Of a stretch of DNA of 64,000 bases, positions 52,245 to 60,381 are shown piece after piece. The notes below the pieces were generated by a model. The model did not search any database, was not told the DNA's origin, and saw nothing but the letters and a program-made list of their open reading frames with translations. The stretch lies in contig CANQOP010000004.1 in assembly GCA_947625485.1 (NCBI GenBank), positions 29,328 to 93,327 on the forward strand. Direction: 5' to 3'. A program made the translations under genes and the position numbers. Numbering within the stretch: the first letter of the stretch is position 1; every line of letters begins with the position of its first letter. The stretch comes from an uncultured Clostridia bacterium (GTDB lineage Bacteria > Bacillota > Clostridia > Oscillospirales > Acutalibacteraceae).

Positions 52245-52272
52245 TTGACTATAATTTTTAAAAGAATATAAT
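52245..52272 (+). promoter_or_regulatory. Predicted promoter of the second TetR-family gene
   Basis: TTGACT (52245-52250) and TATAAT (52267-52272) are 16 bases apart, about 36 bases ahead of the start codon. Confidence 0.65.
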
Positions 52273-52307
52273 TATTTACAAGCTTTAAGCTCACAAGGAG
52301 ATAAATT

Positions 52308-52916
52308 ATGATTAAAAGAACTTTCTACAATCTTCCTGCCGAAAAGCGCGAGAAGATAATTGATATCACCAGAAAAGAATTTCAGAAAGGCAATAAGAAA
52401 AAGATTACAATAAACAGTGTCATAAAAAAAGCGGGTATATCACGCGGCAGCTTCTACCAGTATTTCGACGATAAGCTCGACCTGGTTGAGCTTATCACGG
52501 ACGATATGACCGAGAGAATGGTTGAGTTTGTCAGAAATGAGCTTGTGCTCAACGGCGGAGATATTTTTGAGATACCGATGCGAATTTTCGATGTAATGAC
52601 CGAAGACAGAGAAAAGTACGTGGATATAGAAATGCTCACCGACAGCGGAAACCAGAACAGCGCGCTGATTTCGGATTATATGCAGTACCGCGGACATAAC
52701 CACGATATTGTAGGCAGGTTTAAACGCTATATTAACAAATCTCAGCTTGAGTATAACTCGGACGAGGATATAAAATGCATAGTATTTATGATGTTCGACG
52801 CTATCAAGGCGGCTATGTATAATGTCTCAAAGAACGGAAGCGACCTTGAGCGTGAGCGCAGAGCACTCTACAGAAAAATTCAGATTATAAAAAACGGCGC
52901 TGTAAAGCGCTCCTGA
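52308..52916 (+). CDS. TetR/AcrR-family transcriptional regulator
   Basis: This 202-residue regulator opens MIKRTFYNLPAEKREKIIDI. The helix-turn-helix part is KITINSVIKKAGISRGSFYQYFDDKLDLVELI (about residues 28-60), a regular TetR signature. The C-terminal domain would bind an unknown ligand. AAGGAG precedes the ATG. No divergent or downstream partner gene is adjacent, since a terminator follows at 52936, so its targets lie elsewhere or it controls only itself. Confidence 0.88.
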   Translation: MIKRTFYNLPAEKREKIIDITRKEFQKGNKKKITINSVIKKAGISRGSFYQYFDDKLDLVELITDDMTERMVEFVRNELVLNGGDIFEIPMRIFDVMTEDREKYVDIEMLTDSGNQNSALISDYMQYRGHNHDIVGRFKRYINKSQLEYNSDEDIKCIVFMMFDAIKAAMYNVSKNGSDLERERRALYRKIQIIKNGAVKRS

Positions 52917-52935
52917 AACCGTATAACTAAAATTT

Positions 52936-52990
52936 ATCCGCACACAATAAGCGTATGGAAATCATCGCTTTTGTGTGCGGATTTTTATTC
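52936..52990 (+). terminator. Long-stem terminator after the TetR gene
   Basis: ATCCGCACACAA pairs with TTGTGTGCGGAT, with an inner AAGCG/CGCTT stem, followed by TTTTATTC. It overlaps a possible 24-residue ORF at 52955-53029. Confidence 0.75.
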
Positions 52991-53029
52991 GCGTTCGTTA
53001 TGATGTGCGTGCTGTCTATGTCGGACTGA
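52955..53029 (+). CDS. Possible 24-residue hydrophobic peptide
   Basis: An ATG-to-TGA frame encodes a one-span peptide beginning MEIIAFVCGFLFAFVMMC and ending with an acidic residue. The pattern (Phe/Gly-rich span with Met-Cys near the end) resembles the very short DUF3789-type membrane peptides of Firmicutes. It has no clear ribosome site and its first half lies within the terminator stem of the preceding gene, so it may be chance. Confidence 0.25.
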   Translation: MEIIAFVCGFLFAFVMMCVLSMSD

Positions 53030-53081
53030 TATATTTACCAAATACCGAAAAGACTTCGCAATAAATAAATTAAAAAAACTG

Positions 53082-53135
53082 TTGACAAAACAAGGTTACA
53101 AGTGTAAACTATATTTAGAGGTTACGCTTGTAACC
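53082..53135 (+). promoter_or_regulatory. BlaI-type promoter with two operators
   Basis: TTGACA lies at 53082-53087 and a TAAACT -10 at 53105-53110, 17 bases apart. GGTTACAAGTGTAAAC (53094-53109) and GGTTACGCTTGTAACC (53120-53135) are near-perfect and perfect inverted repeats containing the TAC/GTA half-sites favoured by BlaI/MecI repressors. They cover the spacer, the -10 and the transcription start. Confidence 0.75.
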
Positions 53136-53164
53136 CATTGTTTTAATTAAAGGATTTGATTTTT

Positions 53165-53539
53165 ATGAAGAAAGAGGTACATATTTCCGAGTCCGAGTGG
53201 AGTGTTATGGAGTTTTTGTGGGATTATCCGCTTTCTACAATCGGTGAGATAAAAAAAGCGCTTGTGAACACCGATTGGAGCGAGTCCACAATCAAAACTC
53301 TCGTCCGCAGACTTGTTACCAAACAAGCTGTCGCAATCAATGACGAGGAGTCTACATTTCGTTATTATCCGCTTCTTTCACGGCAAGACTGCAGGCTGAA
53401 GGAAACCAAGAGTTTTATTAACCGTGTGTATAACGGCTCAGTGAGTATGCTCGTCACCAGCCTTGCGGCAGATTCAAGCCTCACAGAAAAGGAGACAGAG
53501 GAACTTTTAAGTCTTATTGACAAAATGGGGAAGGAATAG
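53165..53539 (+). CDS. BlaI/MecI/CopY-family repressor
   Basis: This 124-residue winged-helix repressor opens with ISESEWSVMEFLWDYPLSTIGEIKKAL. It carries WSESTIKTLVRRLVTKQAVA as recognition helix and wing, and a C-terminal dimerisation helix. BlaI and MecI are cut by the partner membrane protease when the signal arrives. The expected region for that (about residue 100, VTSLAADSS) is present but cannot be judged. The ATG at 53165 has AAGGA nine bases ahead. The M56 protease gene follows after two bases, and both would be controlled by the operators at 53094-53135. Confidence 0.9.
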   Translation: MKKEVHISESEWSVMEFLWDYPLSTIGEIKKALVNTDWSESTIKTLVRRLVTKQAVAINDEESTFRYYPLLSRQDCRLKETKSFINRVYNGSVSMLVTSLAADSSLTEKETEELLSLIDKMGKE

Positions 53540-53541
53540 CT

Positions 53542-56292
53542 ATGTTTACCGATAATCTTATAAATTGGCTTGCGGAGTTTTCGCAGACAACCTCTGCATT
53601 TTATGAAGTTTATGTTTTTTTAATACATACAACAATCTATCTGTCCGTAACCGCCCTGCTTATAATGCTGTTCAAGCTGATTTTTAAAAATAAGCTCTCC
53701 GCAAAGTGGCATGTATTAATATGGGCGATTCTGCTTATCCGTTTTCTCGTGCCTGTTCTGCCGCAAAGTGCTGTTTCGGTTTTCAACTCCGTGAAAGTCG
53801 ATAAACGGACAGTTATACAATCATCATATCAAAATATTGAAACACACGATTTTAAACAAGCTGATATTGTTGACGGCGAGTATTATAATTTATCTGATAG
53901 CCCAAAAAAGTCGCATAAGCAAGCTGATGACATAAACGCTTATCCGAATAGGGAGGGTTCATCAGGTTACATATTAAAAGTGGACGAAATTGTTTTTTAT
54001 GTATGGGCAGGCGGAGCGGCGCTTTTACTCGGGTATTTTATAACCGTTTTTTCGTTTTATAACCGCAAATTAAAAAGAAACCGCAAAAACGCAGACGACG
54101 TTACTCTCAAAACGCTTAATCTATGTAAGGAAATGCTGGGAATTAGGCGAGGAGTAAGGGTATATCTTGCCGACGCAACGCCTACGCTTATCGGACTTTT
54201 CCGACCGATTGTATATATCCCGGAGGGTAACAGCGAATCGGAAGTAAGAGACACTCTCCTGCACGAGCTAAGCCATATGAAAAATCTTGATATTTTATGG
54301 TCAATGTTCGCTACTTTGTTTCTGTGCCTGAATTGGTTTAATCCGATAATGTGGACAGCGTTTTTTATGTTCAAACGTGATATTGAAGTTTTCTGCGATG
54401 AGCGCACCCTGCGGTATTCGGATGACAAGCAGAATTACGCGAGACTCCTCCTGAAAACCGCAACCGCCCGCAGGGAGAAATTCGTCCTCGGCACAACCTC
54501 GCTCCAAAGCGGAAAAGCCGACGTTAAACGAAGGATAAAATATATGGCGAAGTTTAGAAAGCCTGCCGCGGCGACCGTCGTTACAGCCGCCATATTGATT
54601 TGTGTACTTTCCGCCTGCTGTCTTACAAATCCGCTCAGCGATAAAGTCAGCGATAAAGATATAATTGAGGTAACGCTAAAAAATCCTGCGAACGGCTGTA
54701 AAATTGATTTTTCTATTGACCAAAATTTAGCTGAATCGGAAATAGACCACTTTGATAATATGAGCTATATTAAATTTGAGTCAGAGCTGACTGTTGAGGA
54801 AATATTGGAATCATTGACTACGGATAATTCTAACAAATTAGTCGGTGATATGGTCGGCAAAAAGGAAGCGCTTATTAAATGCGACGATATAAGCAGCGTT
54901 CCGTATTTATTTCTCACAAAGAGGGTAAGGGACAAGTCGGGCAAAGAGCTTGACAACATAGTTTTTCTGGAATGTCTCGGATTTGAACATTATAATTATG
55001 ACTACAGCAGCAAATATATGAACAATTCTCCGCTCATTCCCTTCGGCTACTATTTCCCCGAATATCTCGCGGAGGATTTCCGCTATGACGATTACGATAA
55101 AACCTCGTTTAGCTTTAATCCGAGCATGCCCTTTGTAGAGAAGGTTAAGCTCAGGGACAGAGAGGACAACTTTAAGAAGCTAAATAATTTCTACACTAGC
55201 TTGTATCACTGTACCACAACCGAAGAGGACGAAAACGGAGGCGGTGAAATCTTGGTAGAGGATAATATTACGGGGAGTCCTCTTTTCAGAATTTTCTACA
55301 ACGGCAAGGAAAAAACAGTCAGATATAAAGCCTGCGCCGCATTTGCCACGGAAAGCGCCAAGGGCGTAATCCATAGAGTTGAAAACGCAATTCAAAGGCA
55401 GGACCGTGATTTGCTTGGGAGCTGCTTTGAAAAATTTACAGATGAGGATTATGAGAAATTCAGCAGAATAAATAATGGTTTAGTTTTTTACAATCTGAAA
55501 ATCGGAAAATTCGATAACTTTAAAAAAATATACTATTTTAATACTTTAGCGCGGATGGAGTTTAACGACAGCGATAAGGGAATAAGCGAGTATGTAAAGC
55601 ATTTTCAGGTTAAATATTTTGGAGAGGAGCCGAAAATTATATATACCGACCTTTCAGGAGAATCCGAATTTGTCGAGGATTATTTTGCGCCCAAGAGCGA
55701 GAAAAGAACAAAGACTTTCATAGACGAGACTCTCGGCGAGCCTGATTTATCGGAGGTTGACCGCATTGTGTTCGGCGAACTGCCAAATGTGATTTACTCA
55801 GATAACAACAGAGCGATTATAAGCGGAGACTGCGGAATTGTTGTGTATGATTTAAAGCAAAGAGAGGTCACACTCCGGGCTTCATATGAATATTTAAAGG
55901 AACTCGGTATGAAGATTCCGTTCGGAATAGCTTCTGCCGACGGTAAAAAGGTTTATATACGGGACGCCGCAGAGGATATTTCGGGCAGCGAAAGTATGAA
56001 CGTAGATTCTTATCTTACCCTCGTTCTTGACGTTAAAAACAGAACAATTAAAGAAGCTGCAGGCGATTTTCCCGAAACCGTTAAGGGGCATAGTATGTAT
56101 AATTTATCGGCGCAGGAAAAATCGGCTTATGATATTATAGATAATTACGTCGGGGATTCATATGTTACTTTTAAGAAAAATATCGTTTACACTAGATGCG
56201 AAGAGCCTGTTTGGGATCCGAGACAGCTTACACTTGTAATATTCAATAAAGCCACGGGAAGAAAATCAGAATATAAAATATTCTCAGAATGA
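53542..56292 (+). CDS. BlaR1-like M56 metallopeptidase with a large novel extracellular domain
   Basis: This 916-residue membrane protein is the likely sensor-protease partner of the BlaI-type repressor. Membrane segments lie at about 27-48, 56-75 and 150-172. The M56 zinc site is HELSH (241-245) with the third ligand region in EVFCDERTL (Glu287). A last membrane segment at 342-360 leads to about 556 extracellular residues. BlaR1 and MecR1 have a penicillin-binding domain of about 250 residues there, but I see no SxxK/KTG set; the domain is acidic, with Asp-, Tyr- and Lys-rich stretches, and I do not recognise it. The signal sensed is therefore unknown and may not be a beta-lactam. Confidence 0.8.
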   Translation: MFTDNLINWLAEFSQTTSAFYEVYVFLIHTTIYLSVTALLIMLFKLIFKNKLSAKWHVLIWAILLIRFLVPVLPQSAVSVFNSVKVDKRTVIQSSYQNIETHDFKQADIVDGEYYNLSDSPKKSHKQADDINAYPNREGSSGYILKVDEIVFYVWAGGAALLLGYFITVFSFYNRKLKRNRKNADDVTLKTLNLCKEMLGIRRGVRVYLADATPTLIGLFRPIVYIPEGNSESEVRDTLLHELSHMKNLDILWSMFATLFLCLNWFNPIMWTAFFMFKRDIEVFCDERTLRYSDDKQNYARLLLKTATARREKFVLGTTSLQSGKADVKRRIKYMAKFRKPAAATVVTAAILICVLSACCLTNPLSDKVSDKDIIEVTLKNPANGCKIDFSIDQNLAESEIDHFDNMSYIKFESELTVEEILESLTTDNSNKLVGDMVGKKEALIKCDDISSVPYLFLTKRVRDKSGKELDNIVFLECLGFEHYNYDYSSKYMNNSPLIPFGYYFPEYLAEDFRYDDYDKTSFSFNPSMPFVEKVKLRDREDNFKKLNNFYTSLYHCTTTEEDENGGGEILVEDNITGSPLFRIFYNGKEKTVRYKACAAFATESAKGVIHRVENAIQRQDRDLLGSCFEKFTDEDYEKFSRINNGLVFYNLKIGKFDNFKKIYYFNTLARMEFNDSDKGISEYVKHFQVKYFGEEPKIIYTDLSGESEFVEDYFAPKSEKRTKTFIDETLGEPDLSEVDRIVFGELPNVIYSDNNRAIISGDCGIVVYDLKQREVTLRASYEYLKELGMKIPFGIASADGKKVYIRDAAEDISGSESMNVDSYLTLVLDVKNRTIKEAAGDFPETVKGHSMYNLSAQEKSAYDIIDNYVGDSYVTFKKNIVYTRCEEPVWDPRQLTLVIFNKATGRKSEYKIFSE

Positions 56293-56298
56293 AAACAG

Positions 56299-56336
56299 AA
56301 CTAAGGCGTGCGGTATGCGTGCGCCTTAGTTTTATA
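56299..56336 (+). terminator. Terminator after the BlaR1-like gene
   Basis: AACTAAGGCG pairs with CGCCTTAGTT and is followed by TTATAAATAA. Confidence 0.7.
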
Positions 56337-56403
56337 AATAAATTATGGACATAATTCTTTGACTGTGTTAAAATGAAACTAAATTGAAAGGTAGGTTATA
56401 TCT

Positions 56404-56919
56404 ATGAGTTTTTATGATTTGGCAAAATCGCGCTACTCAGTGCGCAAGTTTTCGGATAAAGAAATCGAGAGTGAAAAGCTCGAAAAAATTCTCCTCGCGG
56501 GAAGAATAGCCCCAACCGCTAAGAATAATCAGCCGCAGAGAGTGTATGTGCTCGAAAGCGAAGATGCTATGGAAAAGGTAAATAAGCTGACGCGCTGCGT
56601 GTACGGTGCTCCGCTTGTACTGCTCGTGTGCTACGACGAAACCGAAGTGTGGCACAATCCCCTGCGCGAGGGCTACAACGCAGGTGAGGTAGACGCGTCT
56701 ATCGTATGCACTCATATGATGCTCGAAGCCTGGGAGCAGGGAATATCCTCCTGCTGGGTGGGAATGTTTAATGACAGGGAGGTAAGCGCCGCCTATAATC
56801 TTCCGAATCATATAAAGCCCGTCGCCCTACTGCCGCTGGGATATGCCGATAAAAACGCAGAGCCGAGTCCGCGGCACGACGAAGTGAGAGACGAAAGCGA
56901 AACAGTTTTCTATCTTTAA
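56404..56919 (+). CDS. Nitroreductase-family protein
   Basis: This 171-residue FMN-binding oxidoreductase is short for the family. The N-terminus has the FMN-contact pattern KSRYSVRKFSDKEI, then APTAKNNQPQRVYVL, and the C-terminal part has GISSCWVGMFNDREVSAAYNLPNHIKPVALLPLGYAD. It could reduce nitro compounds, flavins or quinones with NAD(P)H, and the true substrate is not known. GAAAGGTAGG lies upstream of the ATG. It is a single gene enclosed by terminators. Confidence 0.9.
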   Translation: MSFYDLAKSRYSVRKFSDKEIESEKLEKILLAGRIAPTAKNNQPQRVYVLESEDAMEKVNKLTRCVYGAPLVLLVCYDETEVWHNPLREGYNAGEVDASIVCTHMMLEAWEQGISSCWVGMFNDREVSAAYNLPNHIKPVALLPLGYADKNAEPSPRHDEVRDESETVFYL

Positions 56920-56932
56920 TTTTCTATGTATT

Positions 56933-56957
56933 AAAAAACCGCCTTTGGGCGGTTTTT
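56933..56957. terminator. Bidirectional terminator between nitroreductase and acetyltransferase
   Basis: AAAAACCGCC pairs with GGCGGTTTTT around TTTG. A and T runs lie on both sides and the genes converge. Confidence 0.8.
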
Positions 56958-56965
56958 GCTTTTTC

Positions 56966-57421
56966 TCATAGCCATTGAATAAATGCCGTTTTGTCTGCCG
57001 AATTATAACCTGCGCTTTTATAAAAATTCAAAGTGTTTTCTTCCTTTGCTCCGGTCAAAAGCATCATTTTGTAGCAGTTGTTTTTAATTGCAATTTCCCT
57101 TGCAAAGTCTAAGCAATGAGTTGCGTATCCCTTGCCGCGGTAATCTCTATGGGTAACAACGTTCTCTATGAAAGCATAGGGACGGATATTTCTCGTCAGG
57201 TTCGGAATAATTACGCATACACACGAAGAAACGATTTTTCCGTTAATCTCACATACGATAATGTGATGATTTTCGTCGTTGTAAATACTTTTCCATGTTT
57301 TCTGTAAGTGCTCGCTATACTTGGGCACACCATGCTCGTGCAGATGTGTATACAGTTCAAGCAAAGCATTCAGTTCATTTTCTCTGATTTCTCGTGTCAA
57401 TTTAGCTGTTTCACCTCTCAT
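56966..57421 (-). CDS. GNAT-family N-acetyltransferase, copy 1
   Basis: The 151-residue protein carries a GNAT fold. The acetyl-CoA motif A is FIENVVTHRDYRGKGYATHCLDFA (R/Q-x-x-G-x-G/A as RGKGYA, about 97-102), and motif B ends NFYKSAGYN near residue 135. The substrate could be a small amine or protein N-terminus. It is the third gene behind an epimerase and another GNAT on the reverse strand (gaps of 22 and 31 bases), so a joint role in modifying a sugar or metabolite is possible. Confidence 0.88.
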   Translation of the reverse strand: MRGETAKLTREIRENELNALLELYTHLHEHGVPKYSEHLQKTWKSIYNDENHHIIVCEINGKIVSSCVCVIIPNLTRNIRPYAFIENVVTHRDYRGKGYATHCLDFAREIAIKNNCYKMMLLTGAKEENTLNFYKSAGYNSADKTAFIQWL

Positions 57422-57452
57422 ATCTTCTTGATAAATTTAATATCTTTAGCAG

Positions 57453-57917
57453 TCAGTTAATTATGTCAAATAGTTTTTTCTGCAAAAAGTATCTGCAATG
57501 ATTTTGCGGACAATTTTCCAAAGTGCCGAAAACCTCATATCCGTACTTCTCGTAAAAACCTTTTGCCTGAAAATCAAATGTATCAAGATGAATTAAATAA
57601 CAACCCTTTTTCCCTGCTGTTTGTTCCATATCCTTAAGCATAATTTTTCCAAGACCTTTGCCTCGGTAGTGCTCGTCAACCCACAAAATATCGATATAAA
57701 GCACATGCCAGCAATACATCCTTGCAACACATCCGGCGATTATTTGCCCGTTTTGGTCTGAAATTTTCCTGTTAATATTTTCAAACAGAATTTTCTGAGT
57801 TGCAGGTACCTTTGAAAGATTGTATTCAACCAATTTATTGCAAATATAATTTTCATCACCGCTTGTGCAGTTTACGATAGTATATTTGTTTGTACTGTTT
57901 TCAATGTAATTTCCCAT
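57453..57917 (-). CDS. GNAT-family N-acetyltransferase, copy 2
   Basis: The 154-residue GNAT protein has motif A ILWVDEHYRGKGLGKIMLKDME (RGKGLG near residue 87) and the C-terminal FYEKYGYEVFG typical of acetyl-CoA-dependent acetyltransferases. The substrate is unknown. It differs clearly from the other GNAT 31 bases downstream, so they are not a recent duplicate. It is probably co-transcribed with the epimerase gene upstream and the acetyltransferase downstream. Confidence 0.88.
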   Translation of the reverse strand: MGNYIENSTNKYTIVNCTSGDENYICNKLVEYNLSKVPATQKILFENINRKISDQNGQIIAGCVARMYCWHVLYIDILWVDEHYRGKGLGKIMLKDMEQTAGKKGCYLIHLDTFDFQAKGFYEKYGYEVFGTLENCPQNHCRYFLQKKLFDIIN

Positions 57918-57939
57918 TTATTTAATCTCTCATTATTAA

Positions 57940-58851
57940 TTAATTTGTTTTACTCAAGTGTTTATCAATATAATCAATATACGGCTTGCGGTTGTATATA
58001 CTGTCAGGATTGTTTTTGTACCATTCAAATTCTTCTTTTAATCCTTGTTCCAAAGGTAAAGTTTCGGGAATAAGATTGTTTTGTTTTGAGACGTCGAGAA
58101 CATACTCATAATCGTAAAAGCAGAAATAATCTCTCTGCGGTACGTTTTTATCAATATTTACAAAATTAACATCTTTGCCGACAGCCCTATAGCATAACTC
58201 TGCCCATTCCTTAACAGTCACAATATCCTTATTGCCGACATTGAAAATTCGGTTTTCAGGGTGCTTTTCCAGCAGTATTTCAATAAATTTGCATAAATCG
58301 GAAACGTTAAAAAATTGCAGCTTCATATCTCCGTTTTGCGGGAGATAAAAAGCTCTGTCTTTCATAGCACAGTCAAATACAAATGCTTCTCTATATAAAT
58401 TCTCATACAATCCGTAGAAATACGGAGGTCGGAGAATATATGCTGAAGCGAATTTGCTGTGCAAATATTGTTCTGCTTTGAGTTTGTTAATTCCATATTC
58501 GCCCCAAACGGAGTTATAGCCGCAGGTCTGTTCCTCCGAAAAAGGCCTAGGATTTGTTTCGGGATATACCGCGCTGGAGCTGATGAAAATATAATCGTCA
58601 AATGATACACCCGAGTTCAGGAGAGCCTTTATGTGTTCCTCTGTGTAGGCGGTTATATCAAGGACTGCATCGAAATGTTCTCCTTTTAGCTTATCGCCCA
58701 ACTGTGTTCTGTCACAATTAATAAGGCGTGCACCTCTGACTTGATTTCTGCTGTTGCGGTTGAGGACATACACCTCGTCATTTTTGTTTGAGAAATACTG
58801 CGCGGTAAATTTGCTGACAAATGTTGTACCGCCCATAATAAGAATTTTCAT
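57940..58851 (-). CDS. NAD-dependent epimerase/dehydratase family protein
   Basis: This extended SDR protein of 303 residues begins KILIMGGTTFVSKFTAQYF; the usual GxxGxxG loop is altered to GGTTFVS. The catalytic Tyr and Lys are in YGINKLKAEQY near residue 119, with the Ser in FISSSAVYPETN. FNVGNKDIVTVKEWA and the C-terminal half resemble nucleotide-sugar epimerases/reductases and chloroplast CSP41-type proteins. The substrate may be a sugar nucleotide. It heads a small reverse-strand operon with two GNAT genes. Confidence 0.87.
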   Translation of the reverse strand: MKILIMGGTTFVSKFTAQYFSNKNDEVYVLNRNSRNQVRGARLINCDRTQLGDKLKGEHFDAVLDITAYTEEHIKALLNSGVSFDDYIFISSSAVYPETNPRPFSEEQTCGYNSVWGEYGINKLKAEQYLHSKFASAYILRPPYFYGLYENLYREAFVFDCAMKDRAFYLPQNGDMKLQFFNVSDLCKFIEILLEKHPENRIFNVGNKDIVTVKEWAELCYRAVGKDVNFVNIDKNVPQRDYFCFYDYEYVLDVSKQNNLIPETLPLEQGLKEEFEWYKNNPDSIYNRKPYIDYIDKHLSKTN

Positions 58852-58985
58852 AAAACCCCCGCGATTCCGCTTAAAAATATTTTTGACTGTAGTTAAATTC
58901 TAACACGAAAGTTATAATATAGCAATAAAAATCTGTTTTATAGAGTATTGCGATATTGCGTGCTGTACGACAGAAAATCTTTGAG

Positions 58986-59017
58986 CAAAAAAGCGGAAGA
59001 GCATTTGCCCTTCCGCT
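58986..59017 (-). terminator. Terminator of the RNHCP gene
   Basis: On the reverse strand AGCGGAAG pairs with CTTCCGCT and is followed by TTTTTTGCTC. Confidence 0.75.
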
Positions 59018-59031
59018 AAAATTTGGTTAAT

Positions 59032-59460
59032 TTACCAACGCAATGTTCCTTCTCCGCCCATTAGCTTTGTCATCTCTTCGAGCTTTTCCAAAGGGAAAGG
59101 CGGAAGAGCCGCGGGTTTCATAGCGAGCGACATCAGCTTAATCGGATTGTCGTCTGCGGCAATTCTGTTTGAGCTTAGTTTTCCGCAGATTCTGCAGCGA
59201 TGAATAACAGCCCATTCTCCGTTTTTGCGAACCCATACGGCTATAGGCTCCATAATTCCGCCGCAGTCCGCCGTGCGGTCACCCGGTTCGATGTCGAGGT
59301 GCATACTGCACAGGCAGTTCGGGCAATGGTTTCGGTGACTGCTGCCCGCGCCCGCAGAGACAACTTCTCTTCCGCAAAAGTTGCAGATAAAAATTTCATC
59401 GCACGCGTGCGTTTTATAATAACCTTTTTTATATGATTTTTTCTTGTTTTCCCTGTTCAT
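59032..59460 (-). CDS. RNHCP-domain zinc-ribbon-like protein
   Basis: The 142-residue basic protein carries FICNFCGREV and SHRNHCPNCLCSMHLD, the RNHCP signature naming the family, followed by HRCRICGKLSSNRIAADDNP. Cys pairs CxxC at about 26-29, 49-52 and 102-105 suggest zinc binding. The N-terminus is rich in Lys and Asn. The function is unknown, and nucleic-acid binding would fit. AGGAGG lies nine bases ahead of the ATG but is inside a stable leader hairpin (59470-59501), suggesting control of translation. Confidence 0.9.
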   Translation of the reverse strand: MNRENKKKSYKKGYYKTHACDEIFICNFCGREVVSAGAGSSHRNHCPNCLCSMHLDIEPGDRTADCGGIMEPIAVWVRKNGEWAVIHRCRICGKLSSNRIAADDNPIKLMSLAMKPAALPPFPLEKLEEMTKLMGGEGTLRW

Positions 59461-59469
59461 TGGGATTGT

Positions 59470-59541
59470 CCTCCTAAAAGTAAAATCAGTTCTTTAGGAG
59501 GAATCGAAATTGTTCCGTTAAACCTCCCGTTTAACGAACAA
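59470..59541 (-). promoter_or_regulatory. Two-hairpin leader that hides the RNHCP ribosome site
   Basis: On the reverse strand, hairpin 1 pairs TTGTTCGTTAAAC with GTTTAAC.GGAACAA (59541-59510, one bulge) around the loop GGGAG. Hairpin 2 pairs CCTCCTAAA (59501-59493) with TTTAGGAGG (59478-59470) around 14 bases, burying the Shine-Dalgarno. The GGAGG of loop 1 could instead pair with the CCTCC arm of hairpin 2 and free the ribosome site. This is a cis-acting RNA candidate. Confidence 0.55.
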
Positions 59542-59655
59542 TCACCTTTCTACAGTTAATAGTCAAACAAAATCTCCTTTCCTCGGTATTATCGCATTTA
59601 AGCGATGATTTAAGTGTATGATAAAAGGAGTAAATTGTCAATTGCAATTTAAAGG

Positions 59656-59702
59656 AAAAACCGCGTCATACTGCGGAAAAGTCTTCCTGACGCGGTTTCT
59701 TA
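59656..59702 (-). terminator. Terminator of cotJC
   Basis: AAACCGCGTCA pairs with TGACGCGGTTT around a 19-base loop. On the reverse strand it is followed by TTCCTTT. Confidence 0.75.
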
Positions 59703-59712
59703 TTGAGTAAAT

Positions 59713-60381
59713 TTAGTTAAATGACGGCGGTGTGACGTTTGTGTCTGGGAAAGGAGTGTTCGCGGGAGACGGCTCGGACATACTGAAATACATTTTTGCC
59801 GCCTTTGTTGTGCCGAAATCCTGATTAGAGCCGCTGTTCTGTACCTTGTTGAACGCCTCTCTGAACATTGCGTTGTGGGCTTCCTCTCTGTTCAGAAGAA
59901 AGTCGATTGTTTCTCTTACCTTTTTGTCGTCAATTTGTCTGTAGAGGTATTCATAAACTACCTTTGCCCTCTGCTCGGATGCTATATTCGAAAGCAAATC
60001 CGCGCACAAATCTCCCGTAACGCTTACATAATCGCCTGTCCACGAATAGCCCGAGGCATTAATAAGACCGGGATTTAAGCCTAAAAGAACGTGGGTTTGA
60101 ATTTCACCCGCGGGCACGGCTGCCGCGTCTACATCGTGACCGTTAAGGAGATTGATAGTCGTCGCGACCATTTCCATATGCCCGAGCTCCTCGGCGGCAA
60201 TATCGAGAAAGAGGTCCTTAATTTCAGGGTCTTTAATTCTGAAGCTCTGCGACATATACTGCATCGCCGCTTTCAGCTCGCCGTTTGCTCCTCCGAGCTG
60301 CTCCTGCATCAGAGCGGCATACTGGGGATTAGGACGTTCGACTTCTACAGGGTGAAAAAGTTGTTTTTCGTGTTTAAACAT
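59713..60381 (-). CDS. cotJC: Manganese catalase family protein / spore coat CotJC
   Basis: The 222-residue ferritin-like protein resembles CotJC and other short manganese catalases. Di-metal ligands appear in NGELKAAMQYM, the AAEELGHMEMVATTI helix (Glu and His) and the later pair in NREEAHNAMFREAF. The start MFKHEKQLFHPVEVERPNP is usual for spore coat catalases. In Bacillus it is encoded with cotJA and cotJB, which are not here. It probably protects spores from peroxide. GCGAGG lies ahead of the ATG. A sigma-E promoter could not be assigned with certainty. Confidence 0.88.
   Translation of the reverse strand: MFKHEKQLFHPVEVERPNPQYAALMQEQLGGANGELKAAMQYMSQSFRIKDPEIKDLFLDIAAEELGHMEMVATTINLLNGHDVDAAAVPAGEIQTHVLLGLNPGLINASGYSWTGDYVSVTGDLCADLLSNIASEQRAKVVYEYLYRQIDDKKVRETIDFLLNREEAHNAMFREAFNKVQNSGSNQDFGTTKAAKMYFSMSEPSPANTPFPDTNVTPPSFN

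Noticed and set aside
53165..56292. Beta-lactam resistance operon
   Set aside because: The repressor and M56 protease fit, but there is no beta-lactamase or PBP2a gene and no penicillin-binding domain was seen in the sensor.
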